Shown one piece after another: positions 38,201 through 50,200 of a DNA stretch of 64,000 bases. Positions within the stretch are counted from its first letter, which is position 1; every line of letters starts with the position of its first letter. The stretch is from positions 186,001-250,000 of the forward strand of contig JAKTNV010000042.1 of the NCBI GenBank assembly GCA_022747635.1, in the 5' to 3' direction. Source of the DNA: Hetaerina americana. Taxonomy: Eukaryota; Arthropoda; Insecta; Odonata; Calopterygidae. Made by a program: the position numbers and the translations under genes. The notes below the pieces were generated by a model. That model was not told the origin of the DNA, did no database searches, and saw only the letters and a list, made by a program, of their open reading frames with translations.

Positions 38201-41200
38201 TACTAACATTACTAAACAGAACAGAAAATAGAATGGAAAAATTGGAACAAGTGGCATTTATGTACTAAAATGTGGGGATTGTAATACCATCTACTTAGGA
38301 CATTAGGAGATCAGTCAAACACGCAGCAGAGGAGTAAAAATGGAATTCCTGAAGTTGATAGATCACTTAATCCCATTTCACCATTTAACTATGGGAGAAG
38401 GATGATAATAGTAACTTAGTTCTCAACTTTCTTTGTAGAGGAAAAGGGACAGATACAGTCAGGGCATGCTAGAACAGTTACAAGGGATCAGAAGCAATTA
38501 GGGGGATTAAAGTCATATTTATGAATATATACAAGAGATACTCCCCTCTTTTGAAAGTACTCCTGTCCTTATCCAGTGCATTTGTTCATACTCAAATGAC
38601 ATGGCTGAGGACTAGAGTAAAATGTTCCAAGATCACAAATTACATAAATTCTAATTTGAAGAAAATAAAAATGCATCGTGAGATTTGTATCAAACAATTC
38701 AAAAATGTTTCCCCTTTAACACAACAAACAAGAGAAAGGCTAAATATATATTGTGAATAGATTTCATGGATTTTTATCATTGTATTGACTGTTTTGTTAT
38801 GAAATCTGCAAGTTTTATTTCTGTTGCCCGAAACATTTATTCTAAATAATTCAGGCAGCTGTGGTTACAATTTTTGTTTTATTTATAAGTCCAAAATGGA
38901 CAATGGTCAGTTTTAATTCTGATATTAAATGACTTTCTATTAGCGTGGTTTAATTTCTGAAGAGCTAAATTAGAAAATAGCTAATTGATAGGAGTTAATT
39001 CAAATGATTCTCATTTCTTATTCATGTTTTTTTATGATTTTGTCAAATCCTAATAGTTATAAAATTTGTCTCCTGCATGCAGGATAAATAATGTTGTAAG
39101 GCCCAAACAGAAATAAAATAAGATAAACTATAAGTTTTCCCCTGTGCTAACTCTTGTTGCTGATGAAGTGTTTTGAAATTATTTATTTCCCTATCTTCAA
39201 AGTATTACTTGTAATAGGCAGTTGGGCAATATTGAAATTCTGGTGATAATTTATTTCCAGTTAGGTTTTAGTAACTAATGGTATTAAAATTTCCCAATTT
39301 GTGTGCTTTTTATATTGAATAAAGTATATATTTCATTAAGATGGAATGGATGTAAACAGTTATTTAATCGCTAATACCCAATCAATGAATACCAGATTAA
39401 GACCAGCATAAATTATAATATATTTTCTCTCTCATTTGTTGGCATTCTTGGTCAGAACTCCCTCTGTAATTTTATGCATGAAATATAGTAAAATATCTTT
39501 ATTGTGAAACTGAAAAATATTTTATGGTAGCACTACCTTGTTATACACAAATGGCAATGATATTGTAATATTGAAAACTGGTTGTATCAACAGTAATTGC
39601 GACATGGGCTTATGAATTTTCTTTCTAAATTGTTGATGGATGCGATTCACTTAATTCACAATGATAATCATTCAGATGCATGTGATTCTTGTTTATGCTA
39701 AAAAGGGCAAACATCTGCATGACAGAAGTATTTTTTTAAATGTCATATCTTAATACAATTGAAATATTCTTATGATTACTTGTTGAAAATAGATGTGTAT
39801 CTCTCTAATACAGTTCATTAAGGAAAGTAATTTATCCCAATTGGGACAAATTAATTCCAATTCATGGAAGACACATAGACAAGGTGACTGATTTAAAACA
39901 GTGTTAATGGATTACTATAAGAACCCAGTTTGCAGGATAAGCCATTTTATTAATTAAAGCATTGAGTTTTCATTTAGTATAATATACTGCTTTGTTTGGT
40001 TAGCCTTGTCCTAGTGCATCCCTTTTAATTCCAAGCTCTGTGGTATATGGCATGCTATGGGTTATGCAAAACCCATGGGTAATGTATATTGAGGAAATTG
40101 ACCATCTGTATATGGATTTAACATTTTGTAGGTCTTGGTGCCAGATGAACTGAGCTGGTTAGGGGCTGTGGTTTAGTTTAGTCTTATTACATTTACTGCT
40201 AATGATTTTGTTGTCTATTTCAGGTGATTAATATATATCTCTGTATGCCATCCCTCCCAATAACTATGCAAAGTTTATTACCAAGGGCATTGTAATGACA
40301 AGTAGTACTAATAATATTACCAGTTCATTTCATGATCCTCAGTGACAACCACTTATTCTGAGTTACTAGAATAAAATGTTTGTCATGTGAAAAATTTATG
40401 TTTGCATCACATTGATACTTGTTTTATGTGGGAATTGTTGGTTAGAGAATTCACTAACAAGTATTATTTAGTAATTATTTTGAGAACTCATTTATTGACT
40501 GTATTTTTTCTTTTTTTTTTCCTAGGTGCTCAGACAAGGCATTCAACATCATCAACATCCCAGGCTCACATGGGCCATTCTGCAGAAAACGCTTCTAGTT
40601 CTTCCGTTCTCACATCGCATCATCTGCCGTCCATCCCACAATCGCAAAAGCAGTCTCCCAATACGCTTAAGGCTACGGCCTCTTCACAGTCGTTATTATC
40701 CTCATCGTCATTGTCATCTACGAGTCACTCTCAACCTGCGTCCAAACAGAGTACCCTGTGTTTGACGTCTGCACCTGTAATTACCAATTCCTCATCGCTA
40801 ACAAATTCCTTGTCATTTACCACATCTCAGCTCAATCTGTTGAGTACGGTACACACACTGTCGTCACCTATGCCCTCAGCCCTCCTCCCTTCTTCGGCCT
40901 CTGTGCTTGGCTCAAAGTCAGTGGGACCTACAGTGTCCTCTGCTGCAACGGCTGCTGCGCACAACTCCAAACTGCTTGTAGGGGGGAGGGCATTGCCTTT
41001 ATCGATGGCTACTCCTCCACTCCCTGCACCCCCTCCTCAAACGGGATCCCCTCCAGCGCCTCCCATGGCACCACTGCTTCCACCCTCTCACCCTGTTCAA
41101 TCATCCTCTACTCTGCAGAAGGAAGTGGCATTGAAAGGGTAAGAACTTCCTGATATTTTATTCCTAAGTTTATAATGTGTTGTCATTTGATATGCATGAT

Positions 41201-44200
41201 AGTTAAAATGAATGTGGGAGTGTTCAGTAGTTTGAATACATTAAACTTAAAGGATGTAAAAGAGTTGCATACATTCAAAGTAAAATAGATGAAGGGAATG
41301 TTGACAGGGTAAGTGCATGGTATTATGCTGTTATTATCATTAGATTTTTTTAAGATTATACTCCTGAAAATACAGTTGACGAAAAGATTAAAACCCTCAA
41401 TGTGCAGTCCATAAGTCAAGGTACTGATAGGAAGACAATTTCCAATTCAAAGATGTATGATTTGACTGTTTATTTACTCAAAATTGGAACCAAATGATGC
41501 AAAACATTGCTCAATCTAAGTTTTCAATTTTATCAAGGCTTAGAAGTCTTCTTTTTTAATTGTCTGGAGTTGTTTGGTCACAGCCTTCTGCATCTCCTCA
41601 GTCAAAGCAAATCTTGAACCCTTGAGGTGCATTTTCAAGAGGAAGTAGTCTGGATGTGACAACTGGTGAATAGGTTGGAAGAGGCAATGTTGAGATTTGC
41701 TTTTTGGTGAGGAACTGGCCATTCATTGCTGCCAAATGAGCCAGGGCATCTTGCAGCTGGAAAAAAATCACAAGAGGTGGAGAGGCCTCGTCAAACTCTT
41801 TATTTGCTCTTCTACGTGAAGTTATTGCTTTCAGGAAGGATGGTCAATAATGTCTTTACCCTTTATTTTTGGAAGCGCAGCTTTTCTGGTCTTAGGGAGG
41901 ATTTACTGACCCATTTGGAACTCTGATTTTTTTGTTTAATGGATCATAGGCAGTCTTTCATTACCAAAAATTCTTGTCTATAAAGTTCTCATCTTGGTCA
42001 ATGATGGATTACAAGTTTTGAGACTCATTTACTCCTGTGGCAAAGCATATGGGACAAACTTTGCTCATAGCTTCCACTTGATCATATCTTCTCGGGATCT
42101 GCAAAATCACTGATTTTAAAAGGTTTAGCATTTTTCCTTAAATTCAAGACGTCACTTTCCGTGCCTCTTACATCAATGCAGCTACAGTTGCGATGCTGTG
42201 TTTCTGACAGTTGCTAACCACTGGGCCATCACCCTACTGTTCTTGGCCCTCATGAAAATGTTTGTGAATAAGGCAGGTGTGGCAACCATTTGTATCTTAG
42301 TTCACGTATTTTTGCCATGGCAACAACACTTGTGTGTGGGTGTGAATTTTCTTGATGAAAGATGACTTTCTTCCTTGCCAAACCTGGCCTTTTTTCATGT
42401 ATCAATTGATGTAGTTGGTCCAGGAGGTTTACGTATTGTTGTCCAGTAATTGTTTCACCAGTGGGAAGATAATCTATCAACAGAACCCCTTATTCCTGAA
42501 AACTGAAGCCATCCCCTTTCTGGCTGACTGTATTGCTTTTGCTTTTTTTGGTGTTGGTGAATCAACATGTTTCCACTTCAATGCAATTACTTCAGAGTGT
42601 AAAAATCATTCACCTTGACTGGGATTCGAACCCGTGTCCCTCAATTTCTGGCTTAGTGCTTTAGCCAGTTATCGAGGCGTCCTCTTAGACTCTGAAATTT
42701 TGGGGGCTTTAAAGGAACAAAATGTTGTGACAAAATACTGTGCATACAATGTCACAGGCATTTGTAGTCGTGTGAAAAGCACCCCAGTCCACGAGGTTAA
42801 AGCCAACTCTAAACACTTGGGTTGTTTTACCTTTGGCAAATTCCAAGAAACTGTGGGAGATGCCGCAGCTGTAACTTTTGATGGAGTCGTCCACTAATAT
42901 GCATTAAAATGCAATAATTTCATTATCAGTGATTTTTACACTCTGAAATTATTGCATTGTAATGCGTATTAGCGGATGACTGCTGTTTTGTCTCTGGGGT
43001 ATAGTAGTGGGCCAAAGTTTCATCTGTGGTCAGAAACTGGCATGAAATTTCTTATTGGTTGCTTTTAGAATGGGTCAAACATTGTTGGGAAATTACCATT
43101 CTGATGTGTTAGCAATCCTGAATCAAGTCTCGTCCCCAATCTAGCAGATAACTGTCTCACATCCAAATTCCACTGTTTAAGTGTGATATGTCTATTCAGA
43201 TGACATCCCTACAGCTCTAGCAATTTCTTACCCCTTCCATCGATGATCCTCAATCACCATTTTATGTGATTTTGCAATAATTTCTGGGGTATTGGTCTAT
43301 TTTGGCCGATTTCTCAGTGGAGCATCATCTAAGCTGTCCCAACCAAATGTAAACTCAGTTTTTCCACTTGACAACAGTTGAATATGAAGGAGCTGAGTCC
43401 CCCTGAGTGTTCTGAAAGTCGGTATGCATTTCCTTTGCTTTCATTCCTTTCTTTATGAAGTATTTCATCACTGCTCGAATCTCAATTTTTCCTTCTTTAC
43501 AAATCACTAGGCGAGAACAACAACATAGGGGCGTCCGCACCACAGGTCACTTCCCCAAGCACTCTTCGTTATGTGTTTAAAGGATTACCTATTACTAAGT
43601 AGTAAACTTATTGTGCTAGCGTTGACGTGTGGTGGTGATTCTGAGAACCTTTCACACTACCCTTGTATTATCAAGTATCATAATAAACTGCCCTCATATT
43701 TCTCAATCTACTACCAAAAAATGAATGTAGAAGTAAACATAAAAGTTTCAGGTTTAACTTTGTGGAATTCCTTCATGATGAGGGTAAAAAAGAAACTTAA
43801 CACTTCCACTATAAAGATTTAATATTTCACGACCCTGGTTTCGATGCTGCGCATCATCATCATGTAACATACATCAACACTTCTTCAACTTATATAGTCT
43901 GGCTCCAAGGGAGAGGAGAAGGGGTAAGGTAGGGGGAGTAAGGGAGAGGGGGTAAGTTGAGTGCAGTTGTAGGAACTTATTAGTGGGCTAGGGGGGGGGG
44001 GCATGTTTTGGAAGGTCACTGGCTCAAATTTGTGACCATGGTCATGAAATATTAAATCTTTATTGTGGAACTGTAAAGTTTCTTTTTTACCCCCAGAATG
44101 TAGAGGTGTCCAAAGCAATGCTTGAGGCATCATCAGGTACATGATGATACCACAAGTAGGAGAAACGGGTTGTACCATAAAATAAAGTCTGTTGAAAAAT

Positions 44201-47200
44201 ACAAACTCATTTAATATGGACACCAAACAATTCCTGAAAGTGGAAAGTATATATGAATGTAAAATTATTGATTACATATTTACATTCTTCGTTATCATGC
44301 ATACGTATGCACTCAAAGCATAAAATATTTTTATAAGGAAGTATATTAGGTGGCAAATTATGACATAATAGAAGCAGGATAATGTGGTGTGAATAAGTAT
44401 GCCTAATTTTATTCTTCATGTTCTGTTTAGCTAGACATTTTAATATTCTTAGGACCAATATTATGGCTCATTATTAAAAGTCTTGGCTAACTATCACATA
44501 AGCCAACTGTCCCTTAAAAACTTATGAGATCAGATTGCGACAATTTACTAACTGTTGAATATGAAAATATGGTGTATGAATCCACTTTTTTGGTACAAGT
44601 TATTAGGGCCTTTCAATTCCATTTCTATTTTTTACATCTCATACCACCAAAAACCATTTGCTTTTGGTGATTTTATAAATATTTGAGGACTTTAAAAGAT
44701 GGAGAATGGCCATGCAACCGTATCCAGATTTTCATAATAAATTGCCATGATCATTTTTAAAGTCATTCCAAATTAAAAAGTAAACTTTCAAATGGAGCAA
44801 TATTACCTTTTTTTCTTGAAAATATTTATGTAGAAAATTAAGATATCATTTGTTTAGTAGTTTTGGAGTATGCATTATACTACTATACGAGGTGTAGTCC
44901 CATAAGCACCCGCTCTGACCTAGATATGGCGGTAGTTGTTTGAAAAATCGCTCTATTAGGAAGTACTCCATCTATAAAGCATATGCTGTTTCATATTTGT
45001 TTGGCAGCCATCAATAGTGAACGTTTTCAGTGAAAATAGAGAAAATTGGTCATCGTTATGTGATACTGTTCTATAATTTGAAAGGCCTCAGCCCAACTAA
45101 TATAAAAGCTGAACTGGATTTTACTCTGGGTGAGTCTGCTTCTTTGTTTACAGCCGTAAAATATTGGGTAGCAGAGTTTAAACGAGGCGTACGAGCTATC
45201 AAAACGAGCATCGTATTGGTCGACCAAATGAGGTGACGAATCCAGAAATGGTGAAGAAAATCCTCAAAGTGATACTGGATGATCGGTGACTGAAAGTGCA
45301 CGAGCTAGCAGTCACAGTAGGCATTTAAAAAACTGCAGTACATAGCATATTAACTGAAAATTTGGACATGAGAAAGCTGTGTGCAAGATGCTCACACTCC
45401 AGCAAAACCACTATCGTTAAGATGTTTCAATTGGGTGTTCAGCAAAGTTTTACAGAAACAAAGCATAATTTTTGCATCGTTTCATAACCATGGATGAAAC
45501 ATGGGTTCATTACTTCATACCCGAGACAAAAGAACAATCAAAACAATGGATTCAAAAAGGAGAACCAACTCCAAAGAAGGCGAAGACTTTCATCTGCAAG
45601 CAAGATCATGGCATCAATTTTTTGAGATGCGCGTGGGATAATTTTAATTGAATATCTTGAAAAAGGTAAAACTGTCGACAGCAAGCATTATGTGAACTTA
45701 TTGCAACGGTTGGGCGGAGAAATCAAGCAAAAGCGGCCGCATTTGGCTAAGAAGAAAGTGTTGATTTATCAAGACAATGCACCAGCTCACAAATCCATTA
45801 ATGCAATGGCCAAAATTCATGAATTTAAGTTTGAATTGCTACCTCATGCACCCTATTCGCCAGATGTAGCTCCCCTCAGATTATTTTCTTTTTGCAAACT
45901 TAAAGAAATGGCTCGGCAGTCAGACTTTCCAACCGTAAAGAAGTGATGTCGGCAGTTGATGGCTATTTTGAGGAGCAAGACAGTCCTGATTTTAAAAAGG
46001 GTATCGAAATTATTGAACATCGCTGGGAAAAGTGTCTAGAGCTGGAAGGAGATTATGTTGAATAATGAATACATTTTTTTCCAAAATTTTTGTGTTTTCT
46101 TTGTTGGGTCGGGTACTTGTGGGATTACCCTAGGAAGTGCATTATAAGTTCTTCTCCCTTGATGTGATGTAAAACTGCTTATCACTTAATCGACAAATAT
46201 GAATGATGACACTTAAGTTCTGATTACAGAATTGATCTATACTATCTACTCTACTCTATTTTGTTGCTGAATACCTTCTTGTGTATGGTAATATTTAACC
46301 AATGAATTTCAAAAATGCCATTTGGAAATGATAAGTGAAAAATGATTTGATGAGTTGTCTGCAATCTAGATTGTATTACACTCCTTATGAACAGATATTC
46401 CGAGATTGTACAAATGAGTACATTGACTGGAAATACTTTCGAATATGTTTTCATGATTTATATGGCCCTGATGAAGTTTGGTATGTCTGATTCTTCTAGA
46501 AGGACGTTAATTAAATGTCCATATTTGCTTTATAGGAACTGAAGTTGTATGTAATTCATAGTCATGAGAAGTAATTTTTAGGGGTGGCAACAGACTGCTG
46601 AGGTCCTGTGTGCCACTAGGGATGGACAGGAGAGGTTGAAGGGTGGAGAGAAACCCGACGACGGCTTTAGTCTACTCTTAGCAAAAGGCACCAAGAGGTC
46701 AGCTGCTTAACGTCCTATCTGATGGATGGTGTACTCACTCAAGGTGCCCTCCACAAAGCACATCAAGTAGGGATAGTAAAAATTATAGTCATGAATAAGC
46801 AAAGTGATACCAATCCAAATACCTGCCGAATTATTATCATAAATATAAAGCATAAGTGTTTGTTCCCATTCCAGAACATGTAAAAGACTGTAGAACAATG
46901 AGTTTGATTTCTTATGCAGCTAAAGTGGCACTGAGAATAAACAATAAGAGGATGGAAAAGGGGAAAATGGTTAGTTATGGGAGGTTCAATTTGGATTCAG
47001 GAAGGGGAGAGGTATGAGTGATACCATGTAGTCACTAATAGAGAGGAGGAAGATGGAATACAATCAGGATGTATTTGTATGTCTCAATGATTTTGAGAAG
47101 GCATTTAATATAGTAAATTGGGTAGAATAAATTAATGTTGCAAGTTGCATAAAATAGGAGTAGATGAGAGGAGTCTGAGACTTAGACACAACCTGTACAT

Positions 47201-50200
47201 GTAATAGACTACTCAGGTGAACTGATGGATGGATAGTCAGAACGGTCTGTGTTAAGAAGAGGGTTGAGGGGACAAATCATATATTCTGGTTAGTTAATGA
47301 TCAAGGTTATTAAGCCCCTGCCAAGGGATTGTAAGCATTGCTGAGTGCATGAGAGAGCCATTGTTATGGGTATGTAATGAGAAACAATGTAAATAAAATG
47401 AAGGCTCAATGGTTTTTGAGATTGAGGAAAGCTGAGTTAAAATATTAAAATTGGGAGATAGGACAAGAGGAGGCATTCTGCCAGAAAGTTTATTGTTGAC
47501 TATATTAGATTCCAGGAGGTCACTCCAAGTGGAACAGTTTAGATATCTTCACTGGCCCCGGTGGCGGGGTAACGTCCTCGTCTGCCCACCCAGTGGTCCC
47601 GGGGTCGATTCCAGTCTAGGTGGCTTTTCCTCCTCCTAGGGCTTAGGTGTATGTGATTGTCAAATTGTCATATCAATTTTCAAAGTAAAATGTAAAGGTC
47701 AAAGTGCTGTTTTTGGACTAATAAAAATAAATTAAGTATTTTGGACAAAAATGGGTCAAAGTAGTGGGGACTTTAGGAGAAGAATTGTGTTAGGCAAAGA
47801 ATCTTTCACCAGGAGAGAATTGATGATGGCACCATTGAGTATGGATGTTTAGTAAAAGGCCACTGATATTTTGTTATGAAATGTGGTTTTATATGGCACA
47901 AAACATGGTCGTTGAAGCAAGATGATAGAAGTGTAGATCTTTTCAAATGTGGGTATGGAGAAGGATGTAAATGGTGAAATGGACAGAAAAGAATCAAGGA
48001 AGTGCTAGGCATAGTGGGGGAGGCAAAAGAATTGTTGGAAGAAATCCAAAGGAGGCAGGAAAGATGAATGCAGAGCAATTTGATTGAGGATGGGATGATG
48101 AAGATCAATATGTGGATCATTCAATAAATCCTTAAGAAAAAATAGGGAAAACATTTTTTTGATTTCTTTTTATTTTTAACACACCTCCTTTTAGCTTGAT
48201 CTATTTCTCCTAGCGTTTATCTGACTTTTTTAAGCCATCTAATAAGTAGGATTTTGGAAGGCTTAGGCATCTGTGTCGGTGATAATATCCTCATTCAAAA
48301 TGAATCATTTACTGCCAAGATAATTTTTCAAGTTGGGAATTAAAAAGTCATTGCGGGCCAAATATTGTGACTGTTCTCATAATTCGATCTGCAATTCCTT
48401 AATGTTCATCATTAAAACTTCACAGGTGTGCACAGTAAAATTGTTGTCTTCTTTGGCAATTGAGGACGGTTTTTCTTGATTTCTTTACTCAACTGTTGCA
48501 ATAACAACGCTCTCAAATGCTCTCAATTTATTATTTATCCTTTTTGCAAGTGAACAATGTGGTTGATTCTACTTGCTTTCCAAAAAACCATGGCCAAAAT
48601 CTTGTTGGATAATATCCCTTGTTGGGGAACTGCTCTTTTGACTCTTCTTTTGTCTCTGAAGTGTATTAGTGTGTCCATGTTTTGTCCCAAACTATGTCTT
48701 GACTCAGAAACTCTTTAGGATTGCTACTCTAAAGGGCCGCAAAAGCCATCACAAAAGTTGTCAATCATTTGTAGATTTGCAGCCACTCATTTACCCATTA
48801 ATAAACAGTCAAAAATACGGTAGCAGGTGTGTCATGAACTTCATCCAACTCTGCTTTGATCTCTCTTGGTGTTAAAACTTTTGATAGATTAGTTAAATCT
48901 CTGCAAGAATCTTCTTTTCCTTTTTTCTAAGTAAACAATAGTTTGTTGTTTCAATCAATTATCCAGATGAAATCGCATGATAGATATAGTTGAATCTAAA
49001 ACTGAAACAGGTCTAGTAAGAGATGGCACTTACTAAAAGCAAACCTTTTCTGATACTGCAAGCGTCATATCTTGGATTTTCTATGGACTTATTGGGGGAC
49101 CCACATAGATAGGAGAATGTAAGGCAAGGAAGGGTTAGGAGTAGGATAGGTATGTTGGACAGAGTGAAGGGGAGTAGGAAATGTGCTTAGTTGAAGAGGG
49201 TCTTATTCAAGTTTCAGATATCAGGTTGTGTTTTGTATGAAGAGGCTAGGGAAGGTATCGTTGTAACATTGTACCACTGGCTTTGTACATCAAAAACCTA
49301 CCTTAATGAGTGGAATACCAATAATAGTAATTACTATAATTTATGCTAATACTTATAGTTAAAGAAAAGAATAAGCATATATAATTCATGCTACTATATG
49401 GTATCCTCGTAAATTTAATTTACCTGGATTATCATATTTTTGTAATGGTATATCATATTCCTGAAGACAGTATACAATATCCTGTATAAACCAGTTTTTT
49501 CCTTAGTAAATATATTTGAAGTTAGTTATAAGTTATTATTATGAACTCATTCTGAGGTTGCTTAATATTCAGTGACTCATAAATACAGGGTGCGGCTACA
49601 TAACTTCATTTTTTAAAAGCGTTTTGCATTTGAAAGAAGGAAGTTATGTTGCTGCACCCTGTAGTTTCAAAGAATTGGTGATGGTCAACACATGGAGTAA
49701 TAGATACTTCATTGCATTGATGTGAAAGCGTGGAAAGATGACTGCAAACTTATGTATTAATTATTACCCAGACAAAATTAATGCACAAGCAGGAAGGTGC
49801 TTTAATGAAATAGAAAAATTGCCCCGTAATGTAAGCATCAACAAATACAGATGATAAGGTCTGTTCAAAAAGCTACTGCACTTTTTTATAGGAAAAAATT
49901 CTGCACTAACTAATTATTGGTCAGGGTCCTCTTCAAAGTAGTCTCCTCATCATCATATGCATGTATCCCAACAGTGTTTCTACTTTTTGAAACAGTCGTG
50001 CAATGCTTCTTCTGGGTATAATTCGTTGTCTCAGGCGTGACTTCATGGAATCGACTTAACATAATGAAAGGAGAAACTTGTAATTCCTTCTTTACAAAAT
50101 GTACCCGATGATGACGTGCCACGTCGAAACCTAGGTCGTCCGTCGAATAAATCTATGTGGAATTACAAAGTTTCTCCTTTCATTATGCTTCTTCTGGGAT

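Larger units (their letters stand above)
43760..44210. mobile_element. Inverted-arm Penelope-type element with hammerhead motifs
   Basis: An arm at 43785-43835 (GGGTAAAAAAGAAACTTAAC...ATTTAATATTTCAC) is repeated in inverted form at about 44040-44096. Between them is a G-rich stretch with runs of G (43990-43999). A TTCCTTCATG tail-like piece precedes the left arm. Near-canonical (43831-43868, minus) and decayed (44136-44176, plus) hammerhead cores are present. I could not define a clean target duplication. Confidence 0.65.

Noticed and set aside
40758..41153. 131-codon open frame overlapping E(Pc) exon 11
   Set aside because: It crosses the exon 11 donor, lacks any motif, and the other frame joins in phase with both neighbouring exons.
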